From assembly GCA_028693235.1 (NCBI GenBank), contig JAQUVW010000004.1, positions 248,001 to 312,000 on the forward strand: a stretch of DNA of 64,000 nucleotides. The letters are read 5' to 3'. Below the pieces are notes generated by a model. The model worked only from the letters and a program-made list of their open reading frames with translations, was not told the DNA's origin and ran no database searches. Position numbers and translations under genes: made by a program. Of the stretch, positions 25,570 to 34,990 are shown piece after piece. Origin of the DNA: Candidatus Gastranaerophilales bacterium (GTDB lineage: Bacteria; Cyanobacteriota; Vampirovibrionia; Gastranaerophilales; Gastranaerophilaceae). Position 1 is the stretch's first letter. The number at the start of each line of letters is the position of its first letter.

Positions 25570-27336
25570 TTACTTTAAATCCTTATATGAACCTTGGAAC
25601 ATATCTTCATAGTGTGTATGTAACAGATCATGAGCTATATGAGAATTTGGTTTCTCAAGTTGGTCTTTATAAAGTTTGATTATCGCTGGATTTTTATGAG
25701 ATTTTCTTAACGGAAGCTCTCTATCTTCTTTATACAAACCTTCTGCTCTTTCTTCTCTGATAGAAATATCATCGCAGCTTCTAGGTTGTCCGCCGCCATT
25801 GATACAACCTCCGGGGCATGCCATTACTTCCAAAATATGGAAATCTGATTTGCCGGCTATCAACTCTTGAAGTGATTTTTCAGCTTCTTTCAAGGTTGAA
25901 ACAACTCTTACTTTTACTTTTGTACCTTTGACATCGACTTCGGCATCTTTAGTTCTTGAAGCTTTATCAACACCTCTTACAACCTTAATGTCAACATCCT
26001 TTAGCTCCTCGCCTGTAACAAATTCGTATGCTGTTCTTAATGCTGCTTCTGCAACACCACCTGAAGCACCGAAAATAGTACCTGCACCTGTATATTCACC
26101 AAACGGAGAATCCGGTTCAACGTCTTGAAGTTTAGCAAGATTGATACCTGCTCCTTTAATCATTTTCCCAATTTCTTGAGTTGTCAAAACATAGTCTGTT
26201 TCAGGTTTCATATCTTTCATCAACTGATATCTCTTTGCTTCAGCTTTTTTTGCAGTACAAGGCATTACTGAAACAACAACAATATCTTCTTTATTAACAC
26301 CTTCATTATATTTTGGCAAAATTTCCTTGATAACAGGTGACAACATACCTTGAGGTGATTTGCAAGTTGATAAATGTTTCAATAGCTCTGGATGTTGAGT
26401 TTCTAAATATCTAACCCAAGCCGGACAACAAGATGTAAACAATGGAAGATTTTTATTTTCTGTAAGGCGACCGATAAACTCAGTAGCTTCTTCCATAATA
26501 GTAAGGTCAGCTGAGAAGTTTGTATCAAATACAAGATCAAATCCGATTGTCTTTAATGCAGCATATAACTTACCAATAGTGTTTTCTCCAGGTTTAAGTC
26601 CAAACATTTCGCCAACTGCAACCCTGACAGATGGTGCGATTTGAACTACAACTTTTTTGTTCGGATTATTTATTTCATTCCAAACATTTTCGATGTCAGA
26701 TTTAATTGTCAAAGCACCTGTCGGGCAAACTGCTTGACATTGACCACAGAATACACAATCGACTTCTGCCAATTGTTTACCTGCAATAGGTTGAACAACT
26801 GTTTTTGAACCTCTGTTTGCAAACCCTAAAACGCTGTGTCCTTGGTATTCAGAGCAAGCTCTAACGCAAGCACCGCAAAGGATACATTTATTTGGATCTC
26901 TAACTATTGATGGGTTTGTATCATCTATTGGAAGATATTCTGATTTAGGTTTTTGATAATATTTAAGGTCTTTTATACCGTATTCTTCAGCGTATTCTTG
27001 AAGTTCACACCTGCCTGATTTTTCACAAGTAGTACATTCTCTGTCGTGGCTTGCCAACAACAATTCAAGAACAGTTTTTCTGATTCTTCTGATTTTTTCT
27101 GTGTGTGTAAAGACTTTTATACCTTCTTCAGGAGGCATTGTGCAAGAAGAATTTATCATTTTTCTTCCGTTTGGATATTCAACTTCTACAACGCACATTC
27201 TGCAAGCACCGAATTGTGTCAAGTCAGGTCTATAGCAGAAAGTAGGTAAATTTAAGCCTGTCTTTCTAATGACTTCAAGGATGTTGGGTTCGTCTGTGAA
27301 CTCCACTTCTTTTCCGTTTATAAATAATGTACTCAT
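25570..27336 (-). CDS. hndD: NADH-linked [FeFe] hydrogenase catalytic subunit
   Basis: A 588-residue group A [FeFe] hydrogenase that makes or consumes H2 in the cytosol. In order: an N-terminal [2Fe-2S] domain (C34, C45, C48, C65); a His-Cys3 [4Fe-4S] site (H97, C101, C104, C110); two ferredoxin-type [4Fe-4S] clusters (C151/154/157/161 and C194/197/200/204); and the H-cluster domain with L1 TSCCPAW (301-307), L2 MPCTAKKAE (358-366) and L3 MACPGGCINGGGQP, all intact. With hndC and hndA it forms a trimeric electron-bifurcating or NADH-dependent hydrogenase. The maturases HydE, HydF and HydG are not in the window. Confidence 0.96.
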   Translation of the reverse strand: MSTLFINGKEVEFTDEPNILEVIRKTGLNLPTFCYRPDLTQFGACRMCVVEVEYPNGRKMINSSCTMPPEEGIKVFTHTEKIRRIRKTVLELLLASHDRECTTCEKSGRCELQEYAEEYGIKDLKYYQKPKSEYLPIDDTNPSIVRDPNKCILCGACVRACSEYQGHSVLGFANRGSKTVVQPIAGKQLAEVDCVFCGQCQAVCPTGALTIKSDIENVWNEINNPNKKVVVQIAPSVRVAVGEMFGLKPGENTIGKLYAALKTIGFDLVFDTNFSADLTIMEEATEFIGRLTENKNLPLFTSCCPAWVRYLETQHPELLKHLSTCKSPQGMLSPVIKEILPKYNEGVNKEDIVVVSVMPCTAKKAEAKRYQLMKDMKPETDYVLTTQEIGKMIKGAGINLAKLQDVEPDSPFGEYTGAGTIFGASGGVAEAALRTAYEFVTGEELKDVDIKVVRGVDKASRTKDAEVDVKGTKVKVRVVSTLKEAEKSLQELIAGKSDFHILEVMACPGGCINGGGQPRSCDDISIREERAEGLYKEDRELPLRKSHKNPAIIKLYKDQLEKPNSHIAHDLLHTHYEDMFQGSYKDLK

Positions 27337-27356
27337 TTTATAAGTTCCCTTTTCTC

Positions 27357-29216
27357 TTAAACTTGTTTAATAGCTTTAAATGGGCAGTTGTTCAAGCAAG
27401 CACCGCATTTAATACATTTTGATTGATCAATCTTGAATGGTGATTTAATTTGACCTGAAATAGCACCAACAGGACAAGTTCTTGCACATTTTGAACAACC
27501 TTTACAAAGGTCTTCATCAATAGCAATTGTTTTCAACGCTGAACATACACCTGCAGGACATTTTTTGTCTTTAATATGTGCTATATATTCATCTCTGAAA
27601 TATTTAAGAGTAGACAAAACAGGATTTGGAGCTGTTTTACCCAAACCGCAAAGTGAACCGTCTTTTACAGCTTTTGCAAGTTCTTCAAGGGTATCAAGAT
27701 CTTCCATCGTGCCTTGACCTTTAACAATTTTTTCAAGAATTTTTAGCATATTTTTTGTTCCTTCACGACAAGGAACGCATTTTCCGCAAGACTCATTTTG
27801 CGTGAAGTTCATGAAAAATCTTGCAACTTCTACGATACAAGTGTCTTCATTCATAACAACAAGTCCGCCTGAACCAATCATTGCACCTGCTTTAATCAAT
27901 GAATCATAATCCATAGACATATCCAAATGTTCTTCCGTCAAGCAACCGCCTGAAGGTCCGCCCATTTGAACCGCTTTGAATTTTTTGCCGTTTCTGATTC
28001 CGCCACCGATATCAAATACAATTTCTCTCAAAGTTGTTCCCATCGGAACTTCAATAAGACCTGTATTGTTGACTTCGCCTGTCAACGCAAATGTTTTTGT
28101 ACCCTTGGATTTTTCAGTACCTAAAGAACTGAACCAATCAGCACCTTTGCGAATGATAACAGGTACATTAGCCAATGTTTCTACATTGTTAATCAAAGTA
28201 GGTCTGCCGAACAAACCTTTATTAGCAGGGAACGGCGGCTTTGGTCTTGGCATACCTCTTTCGCCTTCAATAGAAGCGATAAGGGCTGTTTCTTCACCAC
28301 AAACGAATGCTCCTGCACCTTCTTTGATGTGAATTTCAAAATTAAAATCTGTACCCATAACTTTTGAACCCAAATAATGAGCTTCTTCAGCTTGAGCGAT
28401 AGCGATTTTCAAACGTTTAATTGCCAACGGATATTCAGCTCTAACGTATATATAAGCCTCATCAGCACCAACTGCAAAACCTGCAATCGCAATACCTTCT
28501 AATAGTTTATGAGGGTCACCTTCCATAACGGATCTATCCATGAATGCACCCGGGTCACCTTCGTCACCGTTACAAACTACGTAAGATTTTCCGCCTCTGT
28601 TTGCAGCTGTAAACTTCCACTTCATGCCTGTAGGGAAGCCACCGCCGCCTCTACCACGCAAACCGGATTTTACAATTTCATCGATTACAGCATTTGGGTC
28701 ATTTTGTTTTAGAACTTTTGCCAAGCCTTCGTATGCACCTACGGCAATAGCCTCTGATAGTTCTTCAGCATTGATATTTCCGCAATTTGCAAGTGAAGTT
28801 CTTGTTTGTTTTGCATAGAAATTTATATCTTCATTTTTATAAACAGGTTCACCTGACTTAGGGTCTTTATACAAAAGTCTTTCTACAGGTTTTCCGTCTT
28901 TTATATGGCTTTCAATTATTTCTTCAACATCAGCCAATTTAACTTTCACATAAGTAACATCAAGTTCTGGAATAATAACCAACACACCTTGTTCACAAAA
29001 TCCGTGACAGCCTGTCGGAACAATAGTAACCTTGTCAAAATCACTCAAAGGAGAAACATCTGCCCCCAATTCTTTGAACTTTTTTATAATTTCTAAAGAG
29101 CCGTTTGCAACGCAGCCTGTACCGGCACAAACCAATACTCTCAAGCCTTGGGCTTTAATAGATTCTTTAGCTTTATTTTGTTCGTCTAAAATATTAATGT
29201 TCATTGTATTTTCCAT
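27357..29216 (-). CDS. hndC: NADH-binding NuoF-like hydrogenase subunit
   Basis: FMN- and NADH-binding subunit of the hydrogenase complex. It has an N-terminal thioredoxin-like [2Fe-2S] domain (CAGTGCVANGSL near the start), the NuoF core with the glycine-rich NADH/FMN segments (GLRGRGGGGFPTGMKW and GAGAFVCGEETALI), the SLBB domain, the NuoF [4Fe-4S] motif (ESCGKCVPCREG), and two C-terminal ferredoxin clusters. I start it at ATG 29216, one base after the hndA stop, because AGAGGG lies 6 bases upstream. An ATG 7 codons earlier would sit inside hndA. The three-gene order A-C-D is standard for HndABCD-type operons that lack a separate hndB. Confidence 0.95.
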   Translation of the reverse strand: MENTMNINILDEQNKAKESIKAQGLRVLVCAGTGCVANGSLEIIKKFKELGADVSPLSDFDKVTIVPTGCHGFCEQGVLVIIPELDVTYVKVKLADVEEIIESHIKDGKPVERLLYKDPKSGEPVYKNEDINFYAKQTRTSLANCGNINAEELSEAIAVGAYEGLAKVLKQNDPNAVIDEIVKSGLRGRGGGGFPTGMKWKFTAANRGGKSYVVCNGDEGDPGAFMDRSVMEGDPHKLLEGIAIAGFAVGADEAYIYVRAEYPLAIKRLKIAIAQAEEAHYLGSKVMGTDFNFEIHIKEGAGAFVCGEETALIASIEGERGMPRPKPPFPANKGLFGRPTLINNVETLANVPVIIRKGADWFSSLGTEKSKGTKTFALTGEVNNTGLIEVPMGTTLREIVFDIGGGIRNGKKFKAVQMGGPSGGCLTEEHLDMSMDYDSLIKAGAMIGSGGLVVMNEDTCIVEVARFFMNFTQNESCGKCVPCREGTKNMLKILEKIVKGQGTMEDLDTLEELAKAVKDGSLCGLGKTAPNPVLSTLKYFRDEYIAHIKDKKCPAGVCSALKTIAIDEDLCKGCSKCARTCPVGAISGQIKSPFKIDQSKCIKCGACLNNCPFKAIKQV

Positions 29217-29217
29217 T

Positions 29218-29718
29218 TTAGCCCTCTTTTTCTTCATTTATAATTGTATCTACAACGACATTTATTGCATCTGCTGTCATTTGAGGATAAACTTTTCCGT
29301 TTATAACAACAACAGGAGCCAATCCGCATGCACCCAGACAACTAACTGTTTCCAAAGAAAAGAGGCCGTTATCTGTGGTGAATTTACCATCTTTAAGCCC
29401 CAATTTTGTAGTTATTGCTCTAAGAACAGGCATTGAACCTCTAACATGGCAAGCAGTTCCGTCGCATACTTTTATTTCATATTTGCCTTTTGGATCCAAG
29501 CTAAACTGTGCATAAAAAGTAGCTACTCCATATACAGTCGCTGGTGATAGTCCTTCGATTTTTGTGCCGATGTAAGTCATTACATCGATTGGCAAATAAC
29601 GGTAAGTTTCTTGAACTTTTTGCAACATCGCAATCAAGTTCGATTTCTTACCGGAATAAGCATTGATGATTTCATCAACTTTTGAGTAGTCAATTTTCGT
29701 TTGACTTTCTGTTGTCAT
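29218..29718 (-). CDS. hndA: NuoE-like [2Fe-2S] hydrogenase subunit
   Basis: A 166-residue thioredoxin-like [2Fe-2S] protein with the NuoE pattern: an N-terminal helical part, PATVYGVATFYAQF, the first cysteine pair (CDGTACHVRG) and the second (CLGACGLAP). It passes electrons within the hydrogenase trimer. The start at ATG 29718 follows AAAGGAGAG. An ATG 20 codons upstream has no ribosome site and falls within the untranslated leader that follows the Rex-like operator. It is the first gene of hndA-hndC-hndD. Confidence 0.95.
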   Translation of the reverse strand: MTTESQTKIDYSKVDEIINAYSGKKSNLIAMLQKVQETYRYLPIDVMTYIGTKIEGLSPATVYGVATFYAQFSLDPKGKYEIKVCDGTACHVRGSMPVLRAITTKLGLKDGKFTTDNGLFSLETVSCLGACGLAPVVVINGKVYPQMTADAINVVVDTIINEEKEG

Positions 29719-29778
29719 TTTGCTCTCCTTTTGTAAACATATTTTCTTATTTGTTAATTTGTGCCATTTTGTACGCAT

Positions 29779-29796
29779 TTGTGAAAAATTTCACAA
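29779..29796 (-). promoter_or_regulatory. Rex-type redox operator in front of the hydrogenase operon
   Basis: TTGTGAA, 4 bases (AAAT), TTCACAA: an exact inverted repeat with the layout of Rex binding sites in Firmicutes and other groups. Rex releases DNA when the NADH/NAD+ ratio rises. It sits just downstream of the -10, so binding would block transcription start. Regulation of an NADH-linked hydrogenase by Rex fits the chemistry. The rex gene is not in the window. Confidence 0.8.
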
Positions 29797-29807
29797 TTAG
29801 TACTTTC

Positions 29808-29835
29808 ATTATCTTACTTCAAAAAATAAAATCAA
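29808..29835 (-). promoter_or_regulatory. Probable promoter of the hnd operon
   Basis: On the minus strand TTGATT (29835-29830), 16 bases, GATAAT (29813-29808). The predicted start point falls at the edge of the Rex-like box. Confidence 0.5.
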
Positions 29836-30072
29836 TAAATTGTACTAAAAATTTTTCTCTTATTTTACACTCTCGTTACAATGATTTAAGAGACTTTAGG
29901 CATAACTATATTCTACCATTTTTTTTGATTTTGTCTTCTGTTTTTATTTTTGGCAATGCAAAAGTTTTTATGAAATCAATTTGGGAAAATAAACACTTAT
30001 TGAAACTGTCACCGTGTTTCTTAAAGATTCACTTTCCTTCATTATTAATTCGAAAATAATGTCATAGTCACT

Positions 30073-31017
30073 TTAATCTTTAATTGCGAGTTTTATCGCA
30101 GATATCATACTTTCTTCATCTGCAACTATCTTTCCGGCAATATCAAAAGCTGTCCCATGAGCAGGCGATGTCCTTAATACATCAAGCCCTATCGTAGTAT
30201 TTACAGTTTTATTCATTCCTAAAAGCTTTATAGCAACAAGCCCTTGATCGTGATAACTTGCCAAATAACAATCGTATTCGGGAGCCTTATTCATATCCAG
30301 CTTCGCCAAAACGCCGTCTGCAGGGAGAGGTTTTGTTATTTGCACACCCTTCGATTGAAGCTCTTTGACCGCAGGCAAATATTCTTTGATTTCTTCGTCC
30401 CCGAAAAGCCCGTTTTCACCTGCATGGGGATTCAAAGAACACAATGCAAATTTTGGATTTTGAACTCGAAAATGACGAGTCAAATCCTCACTTACAGAGC
30501 TGACTTTTTTAACTATATAATCTTTTTTCAAAATATCTGATAATTTGCTCACGGCAACATGCCTTGTCAAAAGCAACAATTTAATATCACCACATACAAA
30601 AAGCATTTCGGCTTTTTGACCGTTTTTAGCAATATATTTTTCAATTATCTCTGTTTGACCTGCGTAATGATGACCGGCCATATTCATCGCATTTTTAGAA
30701 ACAGGCCCCGTAGCAATCGCCTCTACCTGCCCAGAATTGACAAGCTCACAAGCTTTCTTTATCGCTTCAAATGAAAACTCACCTGCTTCTTTTGTTTCAG
30801 AGCCGATTTTTATATCATTTTCAGCATAAGGCACTTCTGCAATTTCATATTTTTTGGCAAAACTCAATGCAAAATGTTTTTCATAATAATCAAATACATT
30901 TTTTGAGCCTATTAAAACGATTTTTTCTTGGGGTAAATCAAGTTTATTTAAAGCTTTAATGATAATTTCAGGCGAAATACTATTGGGATCGCCCAGCGTA
31001 ATTGCTATTTTTTTCAT
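30073..31017 (-). CDS. pdxA: PdxA-family dehydrogenase
   Basis: A 314-residue NAD-dependent dehydrogenase of the 4-hydroxythreonine-4-phosphate dehydrogenase family. The metal-binding histidines are visible in GHHYAGQTE, SYHDQGLVAIK and TSPAHGTAFDIAG. PdxA makes a pyridoxal phosphate precursor, but the PdxA2 branch oxidises 4-phospho-D-threonate or erythronate. The start overlaps the stop of a DUF1537 sugar-acid kinase gene (TAATG), and that pairing is typical of PdxA2 in tetronate catabolism. Both roles are possible. No other B6 gene is adjacent. Confidence 0.88.
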   Translation of the reverse strand: MKKIAITLGDPNSISPEIIIKALNKLDLPQEKIVLIGSKNVFDYYEKHFALSFAKKYEIAEVPYAENDIKIGSETKEAGEFSFEAIKKACELVNSGQVEAIATGPVSKNAMNMAGHHYAGQTEIIEKYIAKNGQKAEMLFVCGDIKLLLLTRHVAVSKLSDILKKDYIVKKVSSVSEDLTRHFRVQNPKFALCSLNPHAGENGLFGDEEIKEYLPAVKELQSKGVQITKPLPADGVLAKLDMNKAPEYDCYLASYHDQGLVAIKLLGMNKTVNTTIGLDVLRTSPAHGTAFDIAGKIVADEESMISAIKLAIKD

Positions 31018-32324
31018 TATTTATGTTGCTCGAAATATTTTATAACTTCAATTAACGTATTTGGATTGCCGAGATTGCCTGATTTAGTTACAATCCATTG
31101 AGCCTTATGGTCAATACTCAAAGGAATAGCAGGGGCAACTTCATCTATCAGCTGGATATTTCCGCTATCAATTGCTTTACAACATTTATAAGAAGTTTCA
31201 CCGCCTACACTAATCAATATAACCTCTTTTTTAGCCAAAATTTCTTTTGTAACTTCAGCCAAAAAGTCACCAATCATAGACGCAAACTTCTTCTTTGTAA
31301 GTTCATTTTCAAACAAAATATCGGGTAATTTTTCAGGTGATTCAATCAAATTTGAAGAATGTATAACAACAACATTTCCGCCAACTAGATTGCGAACTGC
31401 TCGTTCTATCACTTCTTGATTATTATTTTTCAAAATATCATCAAGTTTTAATTCGATAAAATAAGTATTTTCAATATCATCATCATCTGCAAGTTTTTTA
31501 AGTTGTGAAGCTGTTAAATCAGTAGAACTTCCGGAAATAATAAGCTTCGGCAACACTGGAATGGTTTTTGTAATATGTTGATACTTCATCTCGGGAAGCC
31601 AAGCATTCCCCAAAGCTTGAGCAGCTCCGGCTGAGCCACACGGCAATATTTTAAAATTACATTTTTCCATTGCGAGTATAACTTGCTCTATATCAACAGT
31701 AGAAACAGCATCTACCACAATAAGCTTTTTACCCTTATTTATAAGCTCTTTGAGCTTCATCAAAATGGGACCGGCCCCTTTCATTACAGTTTCAAGCTCA
31801 ATCAAATCAACCAAGTCTTTTTCGCTATCATCCTCAAGCTGAGATTTAAGTAGCGTCGGGATATGTGACTCATAAATAGGTGAATGAGGGTCACGAGCAA
31901 GTTCTGTTCTTTCAATCGGAACACCCTTCCACAAGTGATATCCGCCCACGGTAATTCTACCTTCATTTGGGAAAGCCGGCATTATTATCGCAGCGTCCCA
32001 ACCCAATATATCAAGCATTCCAAGCACTTCGGGGGCTATATTTCCTCGAATTGTCGAATCTATTTTTTTATAAAAATATTCTATATTAAAATTGTCTATT
32101 AAATTTTCTGTCGCAATTTTAACTTTTTCTTTTGCAGTTTTGGCATCTGTGTTTCTACTCTCCGTAGATAACGCCCATGCCTGAGTGTGAGCCTTGATAT
32201 CAGGTAAAGAATTATAATCTAAAATTATCTGTGTATTACAACCACGCATATGAAACTGCAAAGCTGTATCATTAGCTCCGGTCAAATCATCTGCGATAAT
32301 ACCGATTGTGCTGGAAATAAACAT
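31017..32324 (-). CDS. Four-carbon acid sugar kinase family protein (DUF1537)
   Basis: A 435-residue kinase of the DtnK/OtnK type, which phosphorylates D-threonate or erythronate. The N-terminal domain starts IGIIADDLTGANDTALQFHMRG, the hallmark of the family. The C-terminal nucleotide-binding domain contains GGETSYKCCKAI and the final PLSIDHKAQWIVTKSGNLGN segment. It overlaps pdxA by one base. Together they could turn a four-carbon sugar acid into dihydroxyacetone phosphate. The transporter and the isomerase expected in such loci are not adjacent. Confidence 0.9.
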   Translation of the reverse strand: MFISSTIGIIADDLTGANDTALQFHMRGCNTQIILDYNSLPDIKAHTQAWALSTESRNTDAKTAKEKVKIATENLIDNFNIEYFYKKIDSTIRGNIAPEVLGMLDILGWDAAIIMPAFPNEGRITVGGYHLWKGVPIERTELARDPHSPIYESHIPTLLKSQLEDDSEKDLVDLIELETVMKGAGPILMKLKELINKGKKLIVVDAVSTVDIEQVILAMEKCNFKILPCGSAGAAQALGNAWLPEMKYQHITKTIPVLPKLIISGSSTDLTASQLKKLADDDDIENTYFIELKLDDILKNNNQEVIERAVRNLVGGNVVVIHSSNLIESPEKLPDILFENELTKKKFASMIGDFLAEVTKEILAKKEVILISVGGETSYKCCKAIDSGNIQLIDEVAPAIPLSIDHKAQWIVTKSGNLGNPNTLIEVIKYFEQHK

Positions 32325-32336
32325 ATTTACGCCTTA

Positions 32337-32660
32337 TTAACCTTCGTTTTTGCCACCGAGAAGTCTTAACGTATTAGCTCTGACCAAAAATCTTTCTTTT
32401 TGAGTTCCGTCAGGACCTGTCCATTTGCTGCAAGCGAGTCTGCCGTCTATTCCGACCCAGCGTCCTTTTTTTACATATTCGCCTGCTATTTCAGCTGCTT
32501 TATCCCACAATTCTATATTAAACCAGTCTGTTGTTTCTGCCTTAGCTTTTGAATCCCAACGTGAAACAGCTACTGAAAATGTAGTTTTACATTTTCCTGA
32601 TTCAAAATATTTCATCTCAGGGTCTTGTCCTGCACGGCCAACTAAAACGACTGAATTCAT
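32337..32660 (-). CDS. ssb: Single-stranded DNA-binding protein, short form
   Basis: A 107-residue OB-fold protein that opens with MNSVVLVGRAGQDPEMKYF, as in cyanobacterial SSB. The fold is complete (DWFNIELWDKAAEIAGEYVKKG in the middle). It lacks the glycine-rich linker and the acidic DDDIPF-type tail that recruits partner proteins in most bacteria. It ends 13 bases before the sugar-acid kinase start and lies downstream of cca. It may be the only SSB or a second, specialised copy. This window cannot tell. Confidence 0.92.
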   Translation of the reverse strand: MNSVVLVGRAGQDPEMKYFESGKCKTTFSVAVSRWDSKAKAETTDWFNIELWDKAAEIAGEYVKKGRWVGIDGRLACSKWTGPDGTQKERFLVRANTLRLLGGKNEG

Positions 32661-32738
32661 ATCAATTTCCTTTATTTCCTCTTACTTATAGATTATAGTC
32701 AAAACCAAACGTTTTTCAAAATTATATATATATTTTTG

Positions 32739-34145
32739 TTACGCATTTATATTTTTGACAAAACTTATAGCATCTTCTCTAGTTTCGACATCACCAGAAA
32801 TTTGAGCCTCTTTAAGCTGTTTGATTATCTCACCGAGAACTTTTGATTGAGGAATTTTCAATAGCTCCATAATCTCTTTTCCGTTCAATAATTTTGGTAG
32901 TGGCTTAATTTCTTCTTTTGTCTGCATATATATATTAAGAAGATTTTTCAAACCACTTATGTTCTTTTCGACAATTTCATCAGTAATCTCGACTCCTCTT
33001 GCACTCAAACGGTCAGCCATAGCAAGGAAAATCACCTCAACAACAGAGCCCTCCATTTTTCTAAAAAATCGCATTTGGGCTTTGTAAGAAACTTCCCCTT
33101 GATTTGTCAAAGTTGATGGATAAATATGATATTTTATAAGGTTTGTAATATGCGAGATTTGTTTTTTTGACAATTTCAAATCTTTTAAAATAGGTACAGC
33201 AAGCTTTGAGCCGACATCATCATGCTTTATAAACCTATGTCGCTCTGTATCTTCTTCAATCGTCCAAGTTTGAGGCTTACCTATATCATGCAAAAAAGCG
33301 GAAAGCTTTAAATAGCCAAGGTTTGAAGTTACGCCATAGTCAATTTTGTCCAAATAAGATTTTGTATCAACATTAGCTTCTTTATATTTCTGCTGAACTT
33401 GTCTAACAGACTCGACCGAATGATGAAACAAATCCAAATGATGATGCAGGTTTGGCGGCACTTTTTTTACATCTTTCATTATAGGAAAAAGTATATCAAC
33501 AAGCCCTATTTCATCCATTTTTAAAATCGCATCATCAGCCCTAAAGCCCTCAAACAACTTCAAAAGTTCAGTTGCAATTCTTTCTTTTGCACTGTTATTA
33601 ATTAATAAAACATGTTTTTTGGTAATTTTAAAAAGTTCATCATCAATTTCAAAACCAAGCTTTGAATAAAATCTATACACTCTCAAAATTCGTAAAGGGT
33701 CATCTACAAAATTGCCCTCTGAAATCCCTCGAATAACCTTGTTTTTAATATCTTGAATGCCACCTGATATATCAACGAATTCAGCTTTTTTAATATCGTA
33801 TGCGACAGAATTTAAAGCCAAATCTCTGCGTTTCAAGTCTTTTTCAAGGTCATTTTCGACAGGAGAAGTAATATCCAAATAATTGATTTTGTCTTTTAAA
33901 ACGATTCTATATATTTTATTAACTTCGTCTAACGGCACAAAATAAGCGTCAAGCTTGTCTGCCAAAAATTGCGAAACACCTCTTACATCATCACAATCAA
34001 CAATCAAGTCCCTATCAACACTCACCTTACCCATTAAAGCATCTCGAACATAACCGCCTACAACGTAGATATTTCCTTTATCTACGTATTTTTTTACGGA
34101 ATTTAGTATCTCATCGTTTTCAATTATATTTTTAGCTTTTTCCAT
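32739..34145 (-). CDS. cca: CCA tRNA nucleotidyltransferase with HD domain
   Basis: Adds or repairs the 3' CCA of tRNAs. The protein has the class II polymerase head (YVVGGYVRDALMG, then the metal-binding DRD), the RRDLALNSVAYD segment, the RNA-binding RILRVYRF and body helices, and a C-terminal HD phosphohydrolase domain (LHDIGKP). I chose ATG 34145, which gives 468 residues and overlaps rsmE by 14 bases. An in-frame ATG 11 codons earlier would add a non-conserved stretch inside rsmE. An A-adding-only or CC-adding-only role cannot be excluded. Confidence 0.92.
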   Translation of the reverse strand: MEKAKNIIENDEILNSVKKYVDKGNIYVVGGYVRDALMGKVSVDRDLIVDCDDVRGVSQFLADKLDAYFVPLDEVNKIYRIVLKDKINYLDITSPVENDLEKDLKRRDLALNSVAYDIKKAEFVDISGGIQDIKNKVIRGISEGNFVDDPLRILRVYRFYSKLGFEIDDELFKITKKHVLLINNSAKERIATELLKLFEGFRADDAILKMDEIGLVDILFPIMKDVKKVPPNLHHHLDLFHHSVESVRQVQQKYKEANVDTKSYLDKIDYGVTSNLGYLKLSAFLHDIGKPQTWTIEEDTERHRFIKHDDVGSKLAVPILKDLKLSKKQISHITNLIKYHIYPSTLTNQGEVSYKAQMRFFRKMEGSVVEVIFLAMADRLSARGVEITDEIVEKNISGLKNLLNIYMQTKEEIKPLPKLLNGKEIMELLKIPQSKVLGEIIKQLKEAQISGDVETREDAISFVKNINA

Positions 34146-34872
34146 TTTCCAATCCGAATAAAACATTTGCAACTGCAACAGTACAGGCTGTATCCGCCCT
34201 ATAAATAAGATTTCCGAGGCTTACTTGCGGAATTTCAAGCTCCTTAAACAAGTCAAATTCCCTCTGCGAAAAGCCACCTTCCGGTCCTATTATAATAACA
34301 ATTTTGCTTTCTTTATTGATTTCTGTCAAATTAAAAAATTCTTTTAACGAATAATCAGCATCTCTTTCAACAAAAGCTATATATTTATATTCTTTATCAA
34401 AAAAGTCTTTGTTTAGTTTTTCATAAGGCAAAACCACTGGAATATCAGCCCTTTCGCACTGTTTAACAGACTCCAATGCAATTTTTTGCCATTTTTCTGC
34501 TTTAGCTTTTATAATACTTTCCCTCACAACACAATTATCCGTCACCAAAGGAAGAATGTTTTTGACCCCAAGTTCTGTAGCTTTTTGTATAGCCAAAAAC
34601 TGAGCATCAGGCTTCAAAACAGCTTGAGCCAATGTAATATCTACGTCAAGTTTACGAAATGACGGATAAGAATCTACAACTTTAGTATAGATTTCAGAAG
34701 ATGAAATCTTATCCACCAAAGTCTTATACTGAACCTCGTTCTCATCAATAAACATAAGGGTTTCTCCCTCTTTAACCCTCATCGCTTTAGCAATATGATT
34801 ATAGAGCTCTTTGCCTGAAACCCTGATATAGCAACCCTCTACAGCTGTTGAATTTATAATAAAATGCGGCAT
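34132..34872 (-). CDS. rsmE: 16S rRNA m3U1498 methyltransferase RsmE
   Basis: A 246-residue SPOUT methyltransferase that methylates N3 of U1498 in 16S rRNA. An N-terminal PUA-like domain (1-70) is followed by the knotted domain with IGPEGGFSQREFDLF and LGNLIYRADTACTVAVA, where most homologues read LR.ETA. It is the first gene of rsmE-cca and overlaps cca by 14 bases. Confidence 0.94.
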   Translation of the reverse strand: MPHFIINSTAVEGCYIRVSGKELYNHIAKAMRVKEGETLMFIDENEVQYKTLVDKISSSEIYTKVVDSYPSFRKLDVDITLAQAVLKPDAQFLAIQKATELGVKNILPLVTDNCVVRESIIKAKAEKWQKIALESVKQCERADIPVVLPYEKLNKDFFDKEYKYIAFVERDADYSLKEFFNLTEINKESKIVIIIGPEGGFSQREFDLFKELEIPQVSLGNLIYRADTACTVAVANVLFGLENGKS

Positions 34873-34990
34873 ATTTTCTCGATTTCTACTCCAAATGGAG
34901 GATATTTCTCAAGTAAGTATAATACACCTAAACCCTATATATAGCAAGCTTTTTCAGGATTTACAATAAAAAAACTACAAAATACCCAAC

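Larger units (their letters stand above)
29719..30072. other. Regulatory gap upstream of hndA
   Basis: About 350 bases between the hnd operon and pdxA. It contains the hnd promoter and a Rex-type operator. The part near pdxA (29900-30072) is AT-rich with no recognised feature. Confidence 0.6.

Noticed and set aside
27976-28332. Open frame of about 118 codons antisense to hndC
   Set aside because: It is fully inside the NuoF-like gene, is proline-rich as expected from the complement of Gly codons, and has no independent support.
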